Shown: positions 1 through 7,915, counted from the stretch's first letter. The stretch: 19,560 bases of DNA from Pseudomonadota bacterium (GCA_023425225.1 JAFADB010000239.1:1-19560); one strand, 5' to 3'. Made by a program: numbers and translations. The notes: generated by a model not told the origin, from the sequence alone.

Positions 1-964
1 CGAAGCCCTCGCGGTACTTCACCCCGAGCACGTTGGAGATCTCCAGCGCGGCGTCGCGCGAGGTGTCCGGGATCGGGATGATGGTGTCGATGTCGTGGTC
101 CGGGCGCAGGCGCAGGATCTTCTCGCCCAGCTTGACGCCCATGCGCATGCGCGCCTTGTGCACCGAGACGTTGTCGATCATCGAGTCCGGACGCGCGAAG
201 TACACGTACTCGAAGATGCACGGGGTGTGGTCCACGTCGGTGGCGCAGACCTCGGAGAACAGCTCGCCGCGGGCGGTGATCACCAGCGCCTCGCCCGGGC
301 GCACGTCGCGCACGCGGGTGAAGCCGAGGATGTCCAGCGCTGCCGACTCGGAGGCGACGATGTACTCCGGGCCCTCGGCATGGTCGCGCTTGCCCAGCAC
401 CAGCGGGCGGATGCCGTGCGGGTCGCGGAACGCCACCAGTCCCAGCCCCAGCACCAGGCTGACCACCGCGTAGCCGCCCTTGCAGCGGCGGTGCACGCCG
501 GCCACCGCGCGGATCGCCGCCTCGGGGGTGAGCATGCGCTGCGCGTCCAGCTCGTAGGCAAACACGTTCAGCAGCACCTCGCTGTCCGAGTCGGTGTTGA
601 TGTTGCGGCGGTCGGCCTCGAACACCTGCTGGCGCAGCGCCTCGGTGTTGGTCAGGTTGCCGTTGTGCGCCAGGGCGATGCCATAGGGCGAGTTGACGTA
701 GAACGGCTGCGCCTCGTCCATGCCCTCCGAGCCAGCGGTGGGGTAGCGCACATGGGCGATGCCGATGCGTCCCTCCAGCACCGCCATCTTCTTCTCGTCG
801 AAGACGTCGCGGACCAGGCCGTTGGCCTTCTGCACCCGCAACCGGGTGCCGTTGGCGGTGGCGATGCCGGCCGCGTCCTGGCCGCGATGCTGCAGGACCG
901 TCAACCCGTCATAGAGTTGCCCGGCGACGTTCTGGTTGCCGACGATACCGACAATGCCGCACAT
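1..964 (-). CDS. purF: Amidophosphoribosyltransferase PurF, partial (C-terminus beyond left edge)
   Basis: This enzyme makes 5-phosphoribosylamine from PRPP and glutamine, the committed step of purine synthesis, in the cytoplasm. Reading leftward from the ATG at 962-964 the protein begins MCGIVGIVGNQ. Cys2 is the nucleophile exposed after Met removal in class II glutamine amidotransferases. Further on are AHNGNLTN and NTDSDSEVLL of the glutaminase domain (about residues 2-230), then the start of the phosphoribosyltransferase domain with IIPIPDTSRDAALEI. About 321 of the usual 490-510 residues are present and the frame is open to the edge. The start is fixed by the obligatory Met-Cys-Gly. The gene lies 30 bp downstream of cvpA, so it is probably the last gene of the folC-dedD-cvpA-purF operon. 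No frameshift is seen. Confidence 0.97.
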   Translation of the reverse strand, partial: MCGIVGIVGNQNVAGQLYDGLTVLQHRGQDAAGIATANGTRLRVQKANGLVRDVFDEKKMAVLEGRIGIAHVRYPTAGSEGMDEAQPFYVNSPYGIALAHNGNLTNTEALRQQVFEADRRNINTDSDSEVLLNVFAYELDAQRMLTPEAAIRAVAGVHRRCKGGYAVVSLVLGLGLVAFRDPHGIRPLVLGKRDHAEGPEYIVASESAALDILGFTRVRDVRPGEALVITARGELFSEVCATDVDHTPCIFEYVYFARPDSMIDNVSVHKARMRMGVKLGEKILRLRPDHDIDTIIPIPDTSRDAALEISNVLGVKYREGF

Positions 965-994
965 GATGCGTGTTCTCCGCTTCGGCCGAAGCCG

Positions 995-1726
995 CTACTG
1001 TGAAGGTGGCCGTGCCTGGCCGCTGGATTCGGCCCGCACCGGATCGTGCAGTTCGGGGCGGGCCTGTGCCGGATCGATGTTGGCGGGCAATGCGCCCGCC
1101 GGCTCCGCGTCGTGGCCGGCCCCATTGCCGGCAGCGGGTTGTCCCAGCACGCGACCGACCACACCGTGCAGGGACGGGCCCGAAAGCGCCTCGTCTAGGC
1201 CGCCATTATCGCCTGCCAGCGGCAACTTGCCCAACTCCATCGCCGGCACGTTCATGTCCGGCACCGACCAGTCCGGCAATTGCGTGCGCATCCAGTCAGC
1301 CGCAGGCAGCAGGACCGGCACGAGGTGCGATTGCCGCCACGCCGGTTCCTGCGGCAGCGGCGTGAAGCCCATCAACAGCACCAGCACGCAGGCGAACAGC
1401 GCGCCACGCAGCGCGCCCAGGCCCAGGCCCAGCGAACGGTCGGTACCGGTCAGGCGGGTGGCATCCACCGCGGCGCGGATCAGCATGCCCAGCACCGCCA
1501 CCACCACCATCACCGCCACGAACACCAGCGCGTAACCGGCCACGTAGTGCGTCATCGTCGGCGCGGCACTGCCGGACAGCCACAGGCCGGCATCGGCGCC
1601 GAAGCGGAACGTGGCCCATCCCGCCAGCACCCACGACAACGTGCCCACGACGATGCCGACGAACCCGCGCAGCAATCCCAGCAGGGCAGATATGGCGACG
1701 ACGGCCAGCAGCACAAGGTCGATCAT
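995..1726 (-). CDS. cvpA: CvpA family inner-membrane protein
   Basis: The 243-residue protein has about four hydrophobic segments (roughly residues 2-20, 23-41, 62-83 and 104-121). The loop between the last two holds the family-type stretch RAAVDATRLTGTDRSLG followed by GALRG. The tail from about residue 150 is polar and Pro/Ala/Gly-rich with no recognisable domain, making the protein longer than E. coli CvpA (about 160 residues). CvpA is known from colicin V production and from envelope stress phenotypes; its biochemical activity is not settled. It starts at the ATG at 1724-1726 without a convincing Shine-Dalgarno, 84 bp after the SPOR gene and 30 bp before purF, the conserved order in gammaproteobacteria. 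The family call is firm and the role of the C-terminal extension is unknown. Confidence 0.93.
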   Translation of the reverse strand: MIDLVLLAVVAISALLGLLRGFVGIVVGTLSWVLAGWATFRFGADAGLWLSGSAAPTMTHYVAGYALVFVAVMVVVAVLGMLIRAAVDATRLTGTDRSLGLGLGALRGALFACVLVLLMGFTPLPQEPAWRQSHLVPVLLPAADWMRTQLPDWSVPDMNVPAMELGKLPLAGDNGGLDEALSGPSLHGVVGRVLGQPAAGNGAGHDAEPAGALPANIDPAQARPELHDPVRAESSGQARPPSQ

Positions 1727-1810
1727 CGAGGCGACCGACGGGATGCGGATTCAGCCATGGACGCCTCCTCCAGTGGCCTGCCCCGTGCTGGCGGCGCGGG
1801 CAAGGGAACC

Positions 1811-2809
1811 TTACGGATGCGGACGCACCATGCCGGCGATGCCGACCCTGGCGGCGACCTGTGCCTTCAGCTGCTCGGCCTCGGCGCGATTGGCCACCGG
1901 TCCCACGCGCACGCGGTTGAGCATGCCCTTGTCGGTGCGCACCTGCTCGACGAAGGCGCTGAACCCGGCCGCGCGCACGCGGTCGCGCAGGGCATTGGCA
2001 TCGGCGGCGTTGCCGAACGCCCCCAGCTGCACGGCAAAGCCGACGCCGGAGGCGGCGGGGGCCGCCGGCGCGGCCGGTGCGGGTGCTTCGGCCCGGGGTT
2101 CCGCCTTGGCGGGGGCGGGCTTGCTGGCCACCGCCGGCTTGGCGGGCGCTGGCCTGGCCGGCTCGGGCGGCAGCGCTTCGGTCCGTGTGGGAGCCTGCGG
2201 GGTGGTTGCCACCGGACGCTGGGCGGGCTGGGCGGCCGGCGCCGCGGGGGTCGCATCCAGCGTCACCACCTGCGCATTGACGTCGTTGCGCACCTTCACC
2301 GCTTCCAGCCGCACCGATTCGGCCTGCGCGCGCTCGGCATACGGGCCGATGCGCACGCGCCAGGCCGGGCGGCCATTGACGGTGGTCGATTCGCTGAACC
2401 CGGGCAGCTGCGACTGCTTGAGCCGCGCGATCACCGCGTCGGCATCGGCCTGGCTGGCATAGGCGCCGAAATTGACCGCGTAGTTGCCCGCGGCGGTGGC
2501 CGGCGGCAACGCGGTCCCGGCCGGCTGCGCCAGGTCGGCCGCGTCCGGGTTGTCCTGCACCGGCGCCGGCTCGGCGGCGCGCTGTCCGCCCATGCCCACG
2601 GCACCGCCCGCCGGTGCATCGCCCGGCGTGACCAGCGGCAACTCGCGGGTCTCGAACTGGCCGTCGGACGGCTGCTCCGGGGCCTTCAGCGGCACGTCGG
2701 AAACGCCGCTGTCCGGCGCCGGTCCCTTGACCAGCATCGGCAGGAAAATCACGGCCAGTGCCACCAGGACGATGGCGCCAATCAATCGCTGTTTCAAAGT
2801 GGTATCCAC
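1811..2809 (-). CDS. dedD: DedD-like membrane protein with two SPOR domains
   Basis: The 332-residue protein has a short cytoplasmic N-terminus, one membrane segment (about residues 9-27, ending LPMLVKG) and a long periplasmic part. Two SPOR domains are visible: about 109-184 (NYAVNFGAYASQADADAVI... RVRIGPYAERAQAE) and about 256-329 (VGFAVQLGAFGNAADANAL... RVRVGPVANRAEAE). They are joined by a Pro/Ala/Lys-rich linker (about 185-254). SPOR domains bind peptidoglycan lacking stem peptides and localise to the division septum; E. coli DedD has one. Position between folC and cvpA matches dedD. The start is a GTG at 2807-2809, since no ATG lies before the membrane segment, and there is no clear ribosome binding site. 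The SPOR and topology calls are strong; a division role is inferred from the family. Confidence 0.92.
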   Translation of the reverse strand: MDTTLKQRLIGAIVLVALAVIFLPMLVKGPAPDSGVSDVPLKAPEQPSDGQFETRELPLVTPGDAPAGGAVGMGGQRAAEPAPVQDNPDAADLAQPAGTALPPATAAGNYAVNFGAYASQADADAVIARLKQSQLPGFSESTTVNGRPAWRVRIGPYAERAQAESVRLEAVKVRNDVNAQVVTLDATPAAPAAQPAQRPVATTPQAPTRTEALPPEPARPAPAKPAVASKPAPAKAEPRAEAPAPAAPAAPAASGVGFAVQLGAFGNAADANALRDRVRAAGFSAFVEQVRTDKGMLNRVRVGPVANRAEAEQLKAQVAARVGIAGMVRPHP

Positions 2810-2873
2810 GGTTGGCGTAGGCGGCGTGGCGGAGTGCCGCCGCGATTATAAGACGGGGCGGCGGCGGCGGCCC

Positions 2874-4145
2874 TCAGCCGCCTGAACGAAGCGCCTGCAG
2901 CGCCTCGGCCACGGTATGGAACGAGCCGAACACCAGCACCCGGTCGTCGGCGCGGGCCTGCGCCAGCGCCTGCCGCAGGGCATCGGCCACGGTGTCGGCC
3001 GATGCCGTCGCGACGATGCCGGCCTGGCGCAGCCGCTCGCCCAGCCGCGCGGCCGATTGTCCGCGCGCGCCGTCCAGTCCGGCCACGTGCCACTGGTCGA
3101 TCGCATGGTCCAGCGCCTGCGCCACGCCCGGCGCGTCCTTGTCGGCCAGCGCGGCATAGACCGCCAGGGTACGGCCCGCGACCGGCCGCGCCTTCAGCGC
3201 CGCCGCCAGCTCGCGCGCCGCCTGCGGGTTGTGGCCGACATCGACCAGTACCGGCACGCCGTCGACCTCGAAGGCCTGCAGCCGCCCCGGCACCTGCGCG
3301 GCGGCCACACCCTCGGCCCAGGCATGGCGCGGCACCGGCTTGCCCAGCGCGCGCAGCGCGGCGATGGCGCCGGCGGCGTTGGCCAGCTGCACCGGGCCGC
3401 GCAGCCGCGGCATCGGCAGGTCCATGCGGAACACCACGTCGCGCCAGCGCCAGTGTCCGTCGTCGATCGCTTCGTGGAAGAAATCGCTGCCGGCGCGGAT
3501 GGCATTGGCGCCCAGTGCGTAGGCACGCCGCAGCACGCTCGACGGCGGATCGATCTCGCCCAGCACCACCGGCTTCCAGGCGCGGATGATGCCGGCCTTC
3601 TCCTCGCCGATGCTTTCCCGGTCGGGGCCGAGCCATTCGGTGTGGTCGATATCGACGGTGGTGATCACCGCCACGTCGCCATCGACGATGTTGACCGCGT
3701 CCAGGCGTCCGCCCAGGCCCACCTCCAGCACCGCCAGGTCCAGCCGGGATTGCCGGAACAGGTGCAGGGCGGCCAGCGTGCCGTATTCGAAATAGGTCAG
3801 CGGCGTGTCGCCGCGCGCGGCATCGACCGCCTCGAAGCCGGCCACCAGTTGCGCATCGTCGGCCTCGGCCCCGTCGATACGCACGCGCTCGTTGTAGCGC
3901 AGCAGGTGAGGCGAGGTGTAGGCACCCACCTTCCAGCCGGCGGCGCGGGCGATGGCCTCGATGAAGGCGACGGTCGAGCCCTTGCCGTTGGTGCCGGCCA
4001 CGACGATGGTCTTCTTCGCCGGCTTGCCCAGGCCCATGCGCGCGGCCACTTCGCGCACGCGCTCCAGGCCCATGGCGATGGCGCTGGGGTGCTGCTGCTC
4101 GATATAGGCGAGCCAGTCTGCGAGGGTCTGGTTGCTGTCGCTCAT
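2874..4145 (-). CDS. folC: Bifunctional dihydrofolate synthase/folylpolyglutamate synthase FolC
   Basis: FolC adds glutamate to dihydropteroate and to reduced folates using ATP, which makes and then retains cytoplasmic folate. The 423-residue protein has the expected length (E. coli 422). It shows the Mur-ligase P-loop GTNGKGS at residues 51-57, the family stretch TSPHLLRYNERVRIDG just after it, VGLGGRLDAVN, TVDIDHTEWLG in the central domain with EEKAGI, and VDVGHNPQAARELAAAL at the start of the C-terminal domain. The start is the ATG at 4143-4145, giving MSDSNQTLADWL. It is the first gene of the minus-strand folC-dedD-cvpA-purF block; dedD begins 64 bp downstream. Immediately upstream there is no accD, the usual neighbour in related genomes, but an intergenic stretch with a palindromic repeat. 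Confidence 0.97.
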   Translation of the reverse strand: MSDSNQTLADWLAYIEQQHPSAIAMGLERVREVAARMGLGKPAKKTIVVAGTNGKGSTVAFIEAIARAAGWKVGAYTSPHLLRYNERVRIDGAEADDAQLVAGFEAVDAARGDTPLTYFEYGTLAALHLFRQSRLDLAVLEVGLGGRLDAVNIVDGDVAVITTVDIDHTEWLGPDRESIGEEKAGIIRAWKPVVLGEIDPPSSVLRRAYALGANAIRAGSDFFHEAIDDGHWRWRDVVFRMDLPMPRLRGPVQLANAAGAIAALRALGKPVPRHAWAEGVAAAQVPGRLQAFEVDGVPVLVDVGHNPQAARELAAALKARPVAGRTLAVYAALADKDAPGVAQALDHAIDQWHVAGLDGARGQSAARLGERLRQAGIVATASADTVADALRQALAQARADDRVLVFGSFHTVAEALQALRSGG

Positions 4146-4300
4146 GGGGGGCCGATGCGGGCGCTGTCTGGTTCGTCTGGCGGATGAAGCGAGGTCAAGG
4201 GTAGACCTGTCGGGGATCGGTGGTAAGCCAGGCGATCGGCGTGTCGGGCATGGGTGTTTGTGATGTTGCGGTTTCCGGTGTGGCGTTCACGCGCAGAAGC

Positions 4301-4356
4301 AAAGGCACCCCTCCCCGGCCCTCCCCTGCGCTGCGCGCAAGGGAGGGGGGTGCTTT
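4301..4356. repeat. GC-rich palindromic repeat, copy A
   Basis: The element lies between the 3' end of the phosphatase gene and the 5' end of folC. It has outer arms ACCCCTCCC (4307-4315) and GGGAGGGGGG (4341-4350). Nested inside is a hairpin with arms CTCCCCTGCGC (4321-4331) and GCGCAAGGGAG (4335-4345), one mismatch, and loop TGC. The reverse complement of 4317-4344 is almost identical to 9036-9063 (copy B). The outer arms and left flank resemble copy C (9149-9193). It is a dispersed family, probably REP- or MITE-like. Its place after the phosphatase stop suggests it may help end that transcript, but no U-tract is seen. Confidence 0.8.
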
Positions 4357-4406
4357 GCGGCGCGGGGAGTTCTGTCTGCGGGTGCGGCCCTCTCGCCGCG
4401 CTCGGC

Positions 4407-5051
4407 TCATAGCGCGCGGTGCTTGGCCTCGCCGAAGAACGGGGTGTGGTGCGAGCAGTCGTTCAGCCGCACCACTTCCAGGTGCTCCACGTCCGGGCCT
4501 TCGAGCAGGTTCAGCGTGGTCGGCGCCTGGCGGAAGGTCCACAGCCGCGACAGCGGGATGCCCAGCACCCTGCACAGGATCACCCGGTTGACCGCGTCGT
4601 GCGCCACCAGCAGCAGCGTGTCGTCCGCCTCCAGGCCGTTGGCCGCGTTCGCCAGCCCGCGCCAGGAACGCTCCAGCACCTGCCGCAGCGATTCGCCGCC
4701 AGGCATCAGCACCGTGTCCGGCTCCTCGCGCCAGGCGCGCAGGCGCACCGGATCCTTGTCATGGATCTCGCTGGCCAGCAGCCCTTCCCACTCGCCGTGG
4801 GCGATCTCCTGGATGTCGGCGTCGGTCAGCAGCAGCGACTCGCGCTGCGGACCGAGCGCGAAACGGGCCGTGGCCTGCGCGCGCGACAGCGGCGAGGCCA
4901 CCGCCTTGCGGATGTCCACGTCCTTCAGGCGCTCGCCCAGGGCCTTGGCCTGGGCCTCGCCGACCGGCGAAAGCGGGATGTCGATCTGGCCCTGGTAGCG
5001 GCCTTCGGCGTTCCACGGCGTCTCGCCGTGACGGGCAAGCAGGATGCGCAT
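4407..5051 (-). CDS. Histidine phosphatase superfamily protein (phosphoglycerate mutase-like)
   Basis: The 214-residue protein begins MRILLARHGETPWN, carrying the RHGE signature with the phosphorylated nucleophile His8. ASPLSRAQATA follows with Arg57 as phosphate ligand, then EIAHGEWEG with an acidic residue near 82, and the second catalytic histidine in VAHDAVNR (His151). It resembles GpmB/CobC-type 2,3-bisphosphoglycerate-independent phosphatases. The substrate cannot be told from sequence: sugar phosphate, alpha-ribazole phosphate and others are possible, and no cobalamin genes are nearby. It starts at the ATG at 5049-5051 with only a weak GAGG well upstream. It appears to be a single-gene unit, with repeats on both sides. 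Confidence 0.9.
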   Translation of the reverse strand: MRILLARHGETPWNAEGRYQGQIDIPLSPVGEAQAKALGERLKDVDIRKAVASPLSRAQATARFALGPQRESLLLTDADIQEIAHGEWEGLLASEIHDKDPVRLRAWREEPDTVLMPGGESLRQVLERSWRGLANAANGLEADDTLLLVAHDAVNRVILCRVLGIPLSRLWTFRQAPTTLNLLEGPDVEHLEVVRLNDCSHHTPFFGEAKHRAL

Positions 5052-5250
5052 GCGGTGAGGGACCTCGAGAAACGTGGGGGATCCGCCGGTCCGAGGTCGC
5101 GGCGGGGAGCGGCATGATACCCGCTCGCCGTCGCGCAGGCCTTGCTGCGTCCTGGTTGCAGGTGAAAGGGCGGGCAGACAGGGGGCACGAGCGACCAGGG
5201 AGCGACTTCAGGCGCGCCCGTATGTTCTCTGACAGGTGTTGGTTTTCGAC
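5052..5250. other. Intergenic stretch without a recognisable gene
   Basis: This is the first part of the 571-bp gap between the histidine phosphatase and the S46 peptidase. Apart from the candidate -10 at 5114-5119 I see no gene, RNA or repeat. The open frames crossing it have no ribosome binding site and no recognisable protein. The rest of the gap is taken up by repeats (5251-5499) and a terminator (5576-5601). Confidence 0.6.
5114..5119 (-). promoter_or_regulatory. Candidate -10 box for the histidine phosphatase gene
   Basis: The minus strand reads GGGTATCATGCC here, with TATCAT at 5119-5114, about 63 bases before the phosphatase ATG. A convincing -35 is not visible. This is a motif match only. 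Confidence 0.35.
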
Positions 5251-5499
5251 CGTCGTCCCCGCGAAGACGCACTATCAAGGCTTGATCAAGGCTTGCGCGC
5301 CGAACCTTGCTTCTCGTCATCCCCGCGGAAGCGGGGATCCAGGGACTTCCGGGGCAGATCGCGGAGACGTCGATGGGCTCCAGCCTTCGCGGGAGCGACG
5401 ATCGGAGTTTCCCCCGCCAGTAGTGCGCTAAGACGGGGGACCCAGTGCCTTGCCGTGGCACAGCTCACGTCGCTGGTTCCCCGCCTGCGCGGAGACGAC
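5251..5499. repeat. Cluster of degenerate CGTCATCCCCGC-type palindromic repeats
   Basis: Unit 1 spans about 5314-5400. It opens with CGTCATCCCCGC and a hairpin (arms ATCCCCGC at 5319-5326 and GCGGGGAT at 5331-5338, loop GGAA) followed by CCAGGGACTTC. It closes with an inverted, decayed arm (GGCTCCAGCCTTCGCGGGAG then CGACG, 5376-5400). Unit 2 spans about 5431-5499. It lacks the left end but has GGGGGACCCAGTGCCTTG and the inverted right end CTGGTTCCCCGCCTGCGCGG (5473-5492). A half unit, CGTCGTCCCCGCGAA, lies at 5251-5265. This widespread type of extragenic palindrome is common in Xanthomonadaceae and other Proteobacteria and is read on either strand as spurious ORFs. Confidence 0.8.
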
Positions 5500-5575
5500 T
5501 GGTAGGCGCCGGTAACACTCGGTCACGACTGAAGTCGTCTGCAGCGGGTCCCCAGACAAACGGAAAGCTGAAACA

Positions 5576-5601
5576 GGCAAGGCACCCGCAGGTGCCTTGC
5601 C
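5576..5601 (-). terminator. Rho-independent terminator of the S46 peptidase gene
   Basis: A perfect 11-bp stem, GGCAAGGCACC (5576-5586) with GGTGCCTTGCC (5591-5601), has a four-base loop. It lies 21 bases after the stop codon of the minus-strand peptidase gene. On the minus strand it is followed by TGTTTCAGCTTTCC, a moderate T-rich tail. The stem is strong and the tail imperfect. Confidence 0.85.
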
Positions 5602-5622
5602 GATGCCGGTTCAGATGCCGGT

Positions 5623-7785
5623 TCAACGGCCGAGTTCGAGCTCCTTGAGCAGCTGCGGCGCCGGCGCCACTTCCTTCATGATCCACTCCAGGTAGCGGCT
5701 GTCCACGGCGATCATGCGGGTCATCACCGGGTCGAACACCCAGTTGCTGCTCACCGACTCCCAGTTGCCGTCGAACGCCAGCCCGACCAGCTTGCCGTGC
5801 GCGTCCATGACCGGCGAGCCGGAATTGCCGCCGGTGATGTCCAGGTCGGAGAGGAAGTTCACCGGCACCGAGCCGATCCGCCTGTCCTCCAGCCCGGCAT
5901 AGCGCTTGGCCTTGACCGCGTCGAGCAGCGCCTTGGGCGAATCGAACGGATCGACGCCGGTCTCCTTGGCGACCACGCCTTCCAGCGTGGTGAACGGGGT
6001 GTACTCCACGCCATCCCTGGGCGAGTAGCCCTTGACGTTGCCGAAGGTGATGCGCAGCGACAGGTTGGCGTCGGGATAGACGAACTCGCCCTGGCTCTTC
6101 TTGTAGTCGGCCAGCGCCTGCAGGTACACCGGGCGCGCGAGCAGGCGCTCGCCGGCCTCGACCTTGTCCTGGCGCTCGAGCTGCAGCAGCGCCGGCATCA
6201 CCGCCACCGCGTACTGGATGGCCGGATCGCTGCTGGCCTCGAACGCGGCACGGTCGGCCTGCAGCCACTTCAGGCGCTCGTCGGTATCGCCCAGCGCGGT
6301 GCCATCGAGCTTGTCCAGCGCCGCCTGCACCGCTGCCGCGTCGTTGCCACCCAGCCATGCGTCCACCGCGGCCACGCGCTGGTCGGCCGGCAGCTTGACG
6401 TACTCGCCCAGCCAGTACTGTTGCAGCTGGCGGTCCATCGCCGGCACGTAGCGGCGCTCCATCTGCTTCATCGCGCCCTCGATCGCCGGCAGGTCGCGCT
6501 GCTGGTAGCCGGACTCGCGCTCGGCATCGGGCTTGGCGCGCTCGATCGACAGCCGGTACAGCGTCACCGCCGCGCCGATGGCGCCGGTGCGGTCGAACTG
6601 GCCAAGCACCAGGTCGCGCTGCTGGGTGGCCTTGGACTTCTCGGTCAGCGCCACCAGCGTGTCGTGCGCCTTGAGCGCCTCGCGACCCTTGCCGCCCTGC
6701 TGCTTCAGCCAGGCCAGCACCGCGGCTTCCTCGGCACGCTTCTGGCCCTCGGCGTCGATGCGCTTGAAGCCTTCCAGCTGGCCGTCGTAGTTCTTGCTGG
6801 CGTTGTTCCAGCCGGCCATGGTGCTGGCGTACTTCACCTGGATGTCCGGGTCCTGCTTGCCGGCCGCCTCGACCAGCGCGATCAGGTTCTTGTAGTGGCG
6901 GCCGACGGTCGGGTAGGTCCAGTTGGCGGTGTTCTCGAACTCGGCCACCAGCGCGTAGCGGTTGGTGCGACCCGGGTAGCCGGCCACCATGACGAAGTCG
7001 CCCGCGCCCAGCGGCTGGTCGGCGAACTTCAGCCAGTGCTTGGGCTGGTAGGGCACGTTGTCCTTCGAATACGCCGCCGGCTTGCCGTCCTTGCCGACAT
7101 AGGCGCGGTAGAAGGAGAAATCGCCGGTGTGGCGCGGCCACATCCAGTTGTCGATGTCGCCGCCGAACTTGCCCACGCTGCCCGGAGGCGCGTAGGCCAG
7201 GCGCACGTCCCTGATCTCCAGGTTCTTGAACAGGCGGTAGGTGTTGCCGCCGGAGAAGCTGAACAGCTGGCAGCGATAGCCGGGCTCGGCCTCGCACTGC
7301 GCCACCTGCGTCTTGTTGAAGGTCTCCAGCGCCTCGGTGCGCTTGAGCGGGTCGCTGCCGGCTCCGGCGATGGCGGCCTTGGCCTGCGCGGTGACGTCGG
7401 TGATCTCGTCGAGCACGTAGATGCGCGCGTTGGGGCCGGCGCTGAGCTCATCGCCGCGGCTTGGGGCGTTGAATCCGTCGCGGATCAGGTTCTTCTGCGG
7501 CGTGGAGTTGAGCTGGATGGCGCCGTAGGCGCAATGGTGGTTGGTCACCACCAGCCCCTGCGGCGAGACGAAGCTGGCGGTGCAGCCGCCGAGTGCGACT
7601 ACCGCGCCCATCGGGTCGCCGGTGAGGTCGGACAACTGCTCGGCCGAAAGCTGCAGCCCGGCCTGCTTCAGCGGGCCGGCGATCTCCGGCAACTGCTGGG
7701 GCACCCACATGCCCTCGCCCGCCTGGGCGCTGGAGGCCGCGCCGAGGGCGGCAGTGACGGAAACGGCAAGCAGCTTGATGCGCAT
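5623..7785 (-). CDS. Family S46 dipeptidyl-peptidase, DPP7/DAP BII type, exported
   Basis: This periplasmic serine exopeptidase removes dipeptides from the N-terminus of peptides. The 720-residue precursor has a signal peptide, MRIKLLAVSVTAALG... AQA, cut near residue 22. The chymotrypsin-type triad is visible: His84 in TNHHCAYG, Asp222 in PRHTGDFSF and a serine near 655 in GGNSGSP. The length and triad spacing match the Pseudoxanthomonas DAP BII enzyme (about 722 residues). Eighteen residues after the serine lies Gly in FDGNWE. In this family Gly there goes with hydrophobic P1 preference (DPP7) and Arg with acidic P1 (DPP11), so DPP7-like specificity is inferred. The open frame extends upstream past 7785, but the ATG at 7783-7785 gives the signal peptide and is the start chosen. 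The gene is divergent from tdh and has its own terminator, so it is monocistronic. Confidence 0.96.
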   Translation of the reverse strand: MRIKLLAVSVTAALGAASSAQAGEGMWVPQQLPEIAGPLKQAGLQLSAEQLSDLTGDPMGAVVALGGCTASFVSPQGLVVTNHHCAYGAIQLNSTPQKNLIRDGFNAPSRGDELSAGPNARIYVLDEITDVTAQAKAAIAGAGSDPLKRTEALETFNKTQVAQCEAEPGYRCQLFSFSGGNTYRLFKNLEIRDVRLAYAPPGSVGKFGGDIDNWMWPRHTGDFSFYRAYVGKDGKPAAYSKDNVPYQPKHWLKFADQPLGAGDFVMVAGYPGRTNRYALVAEFENTANWTYPTVGRHYKNLIALVEAAGKQDPDIQVKYASTMAGWNNASKNYDGQLEGFKRIDAEGQKRAEEAAVLAWLKQQGGKGREALKAHDTLVALTEKSKATQQRDLVLGQFDRTGAIGAAVTLYRLSIERAKPDAERESGYQQRDLPAIEGAMKQMERRYVPAMDRQLQQYWLGEYVKLPADQRVAAVDAWLGGNDAAAVQAALDKLDGTALGDTDERLKWLQADRAAFEASSDPAIQYAVAVMPALLQLERQDKVEAGERLLARPVYLQALADYKKSQGEFVYPDANLSLRITFGNVKGYSPRDGVEYTPFTTLEGVVAKETGVDPFDSPKALLDAVKAKRYAGLEDRRIGSVPVNFLSDLDITGGNSGSPVMDAHGKLVGLAFDGNWESVSSNWVFDPVMTRMIAVDSRYLEWIMKEVAPAPQLLKELELGR

Positions 7786-7814
7786 CGATGGGTTCCGGAT
7801 GTAAAGAAGTAACA

Positions 7815-7820
7815 ATTCTA
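7815..7820 (-). promoter_or_regulatory. Candidate -10 box for the S46 peptidase gene
   Basis: The minus strand reads GGTAGAATTGTTACTTC, with TAGAAT at 7820-7815, some 30 bases before the peptidase ATG. No good -35 stands at 16-18 bases, although a TTGGTC lies further upstream. The box sits in the 166-bp divergent region shared with tdh. Confidence 0.45.
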
Positions 7821-7909
7821 CCGGGCCTGCCCGGCCTCCCACCCATGACCAATGGCACCTCGTCGCGCGGCCGGCGTTGCGCCGCAGCAGGATGGTTTCG
7901 CACGCAACA

Positions 7910-7915
7910 TATAAT
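7910..7915 (+). promoter_or_regulatory. Consensus -10 box for tdh
   Basis: TATAAT is followed by CGCC, 36 bases before the tdh start, giving an expected leader of about 30 bases. The match to the sigma-70 -10 is perfect but the -35 region is weak. The kbl gene has the closely similar TAGAATCGCC in the corresponding place. Confidence 0.6.

Noticed and set aside
1280..2851. 523-codon plus-strand open frame over cvpA and the SPOR gene
   Set aside because: The sequence is rich in His, Arg, Gln and Gly with no motif; it is explained by the complementary codons of the real genes.
2916..4187. 423-codon plus-strand open frame opposite folC
   Set aside because: FolC on the other strand has all family motifs over the same bases; this frame has none.
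5251..5499. Possible CRISPR array
   Set aside because: The repeated units are inverted and degenerate, with no constant direct repeat and no regular unique spacers; they match extragenic palindromes instead.
5797..7812. 671-codon plus-strand open frame over the S46 peptidase
   Set aside because: It is antisense to a gene with an intact catalytic triad and signal peptide; the composition (Arg, His, Leu, Val, Gln) is that of a shadow frame.
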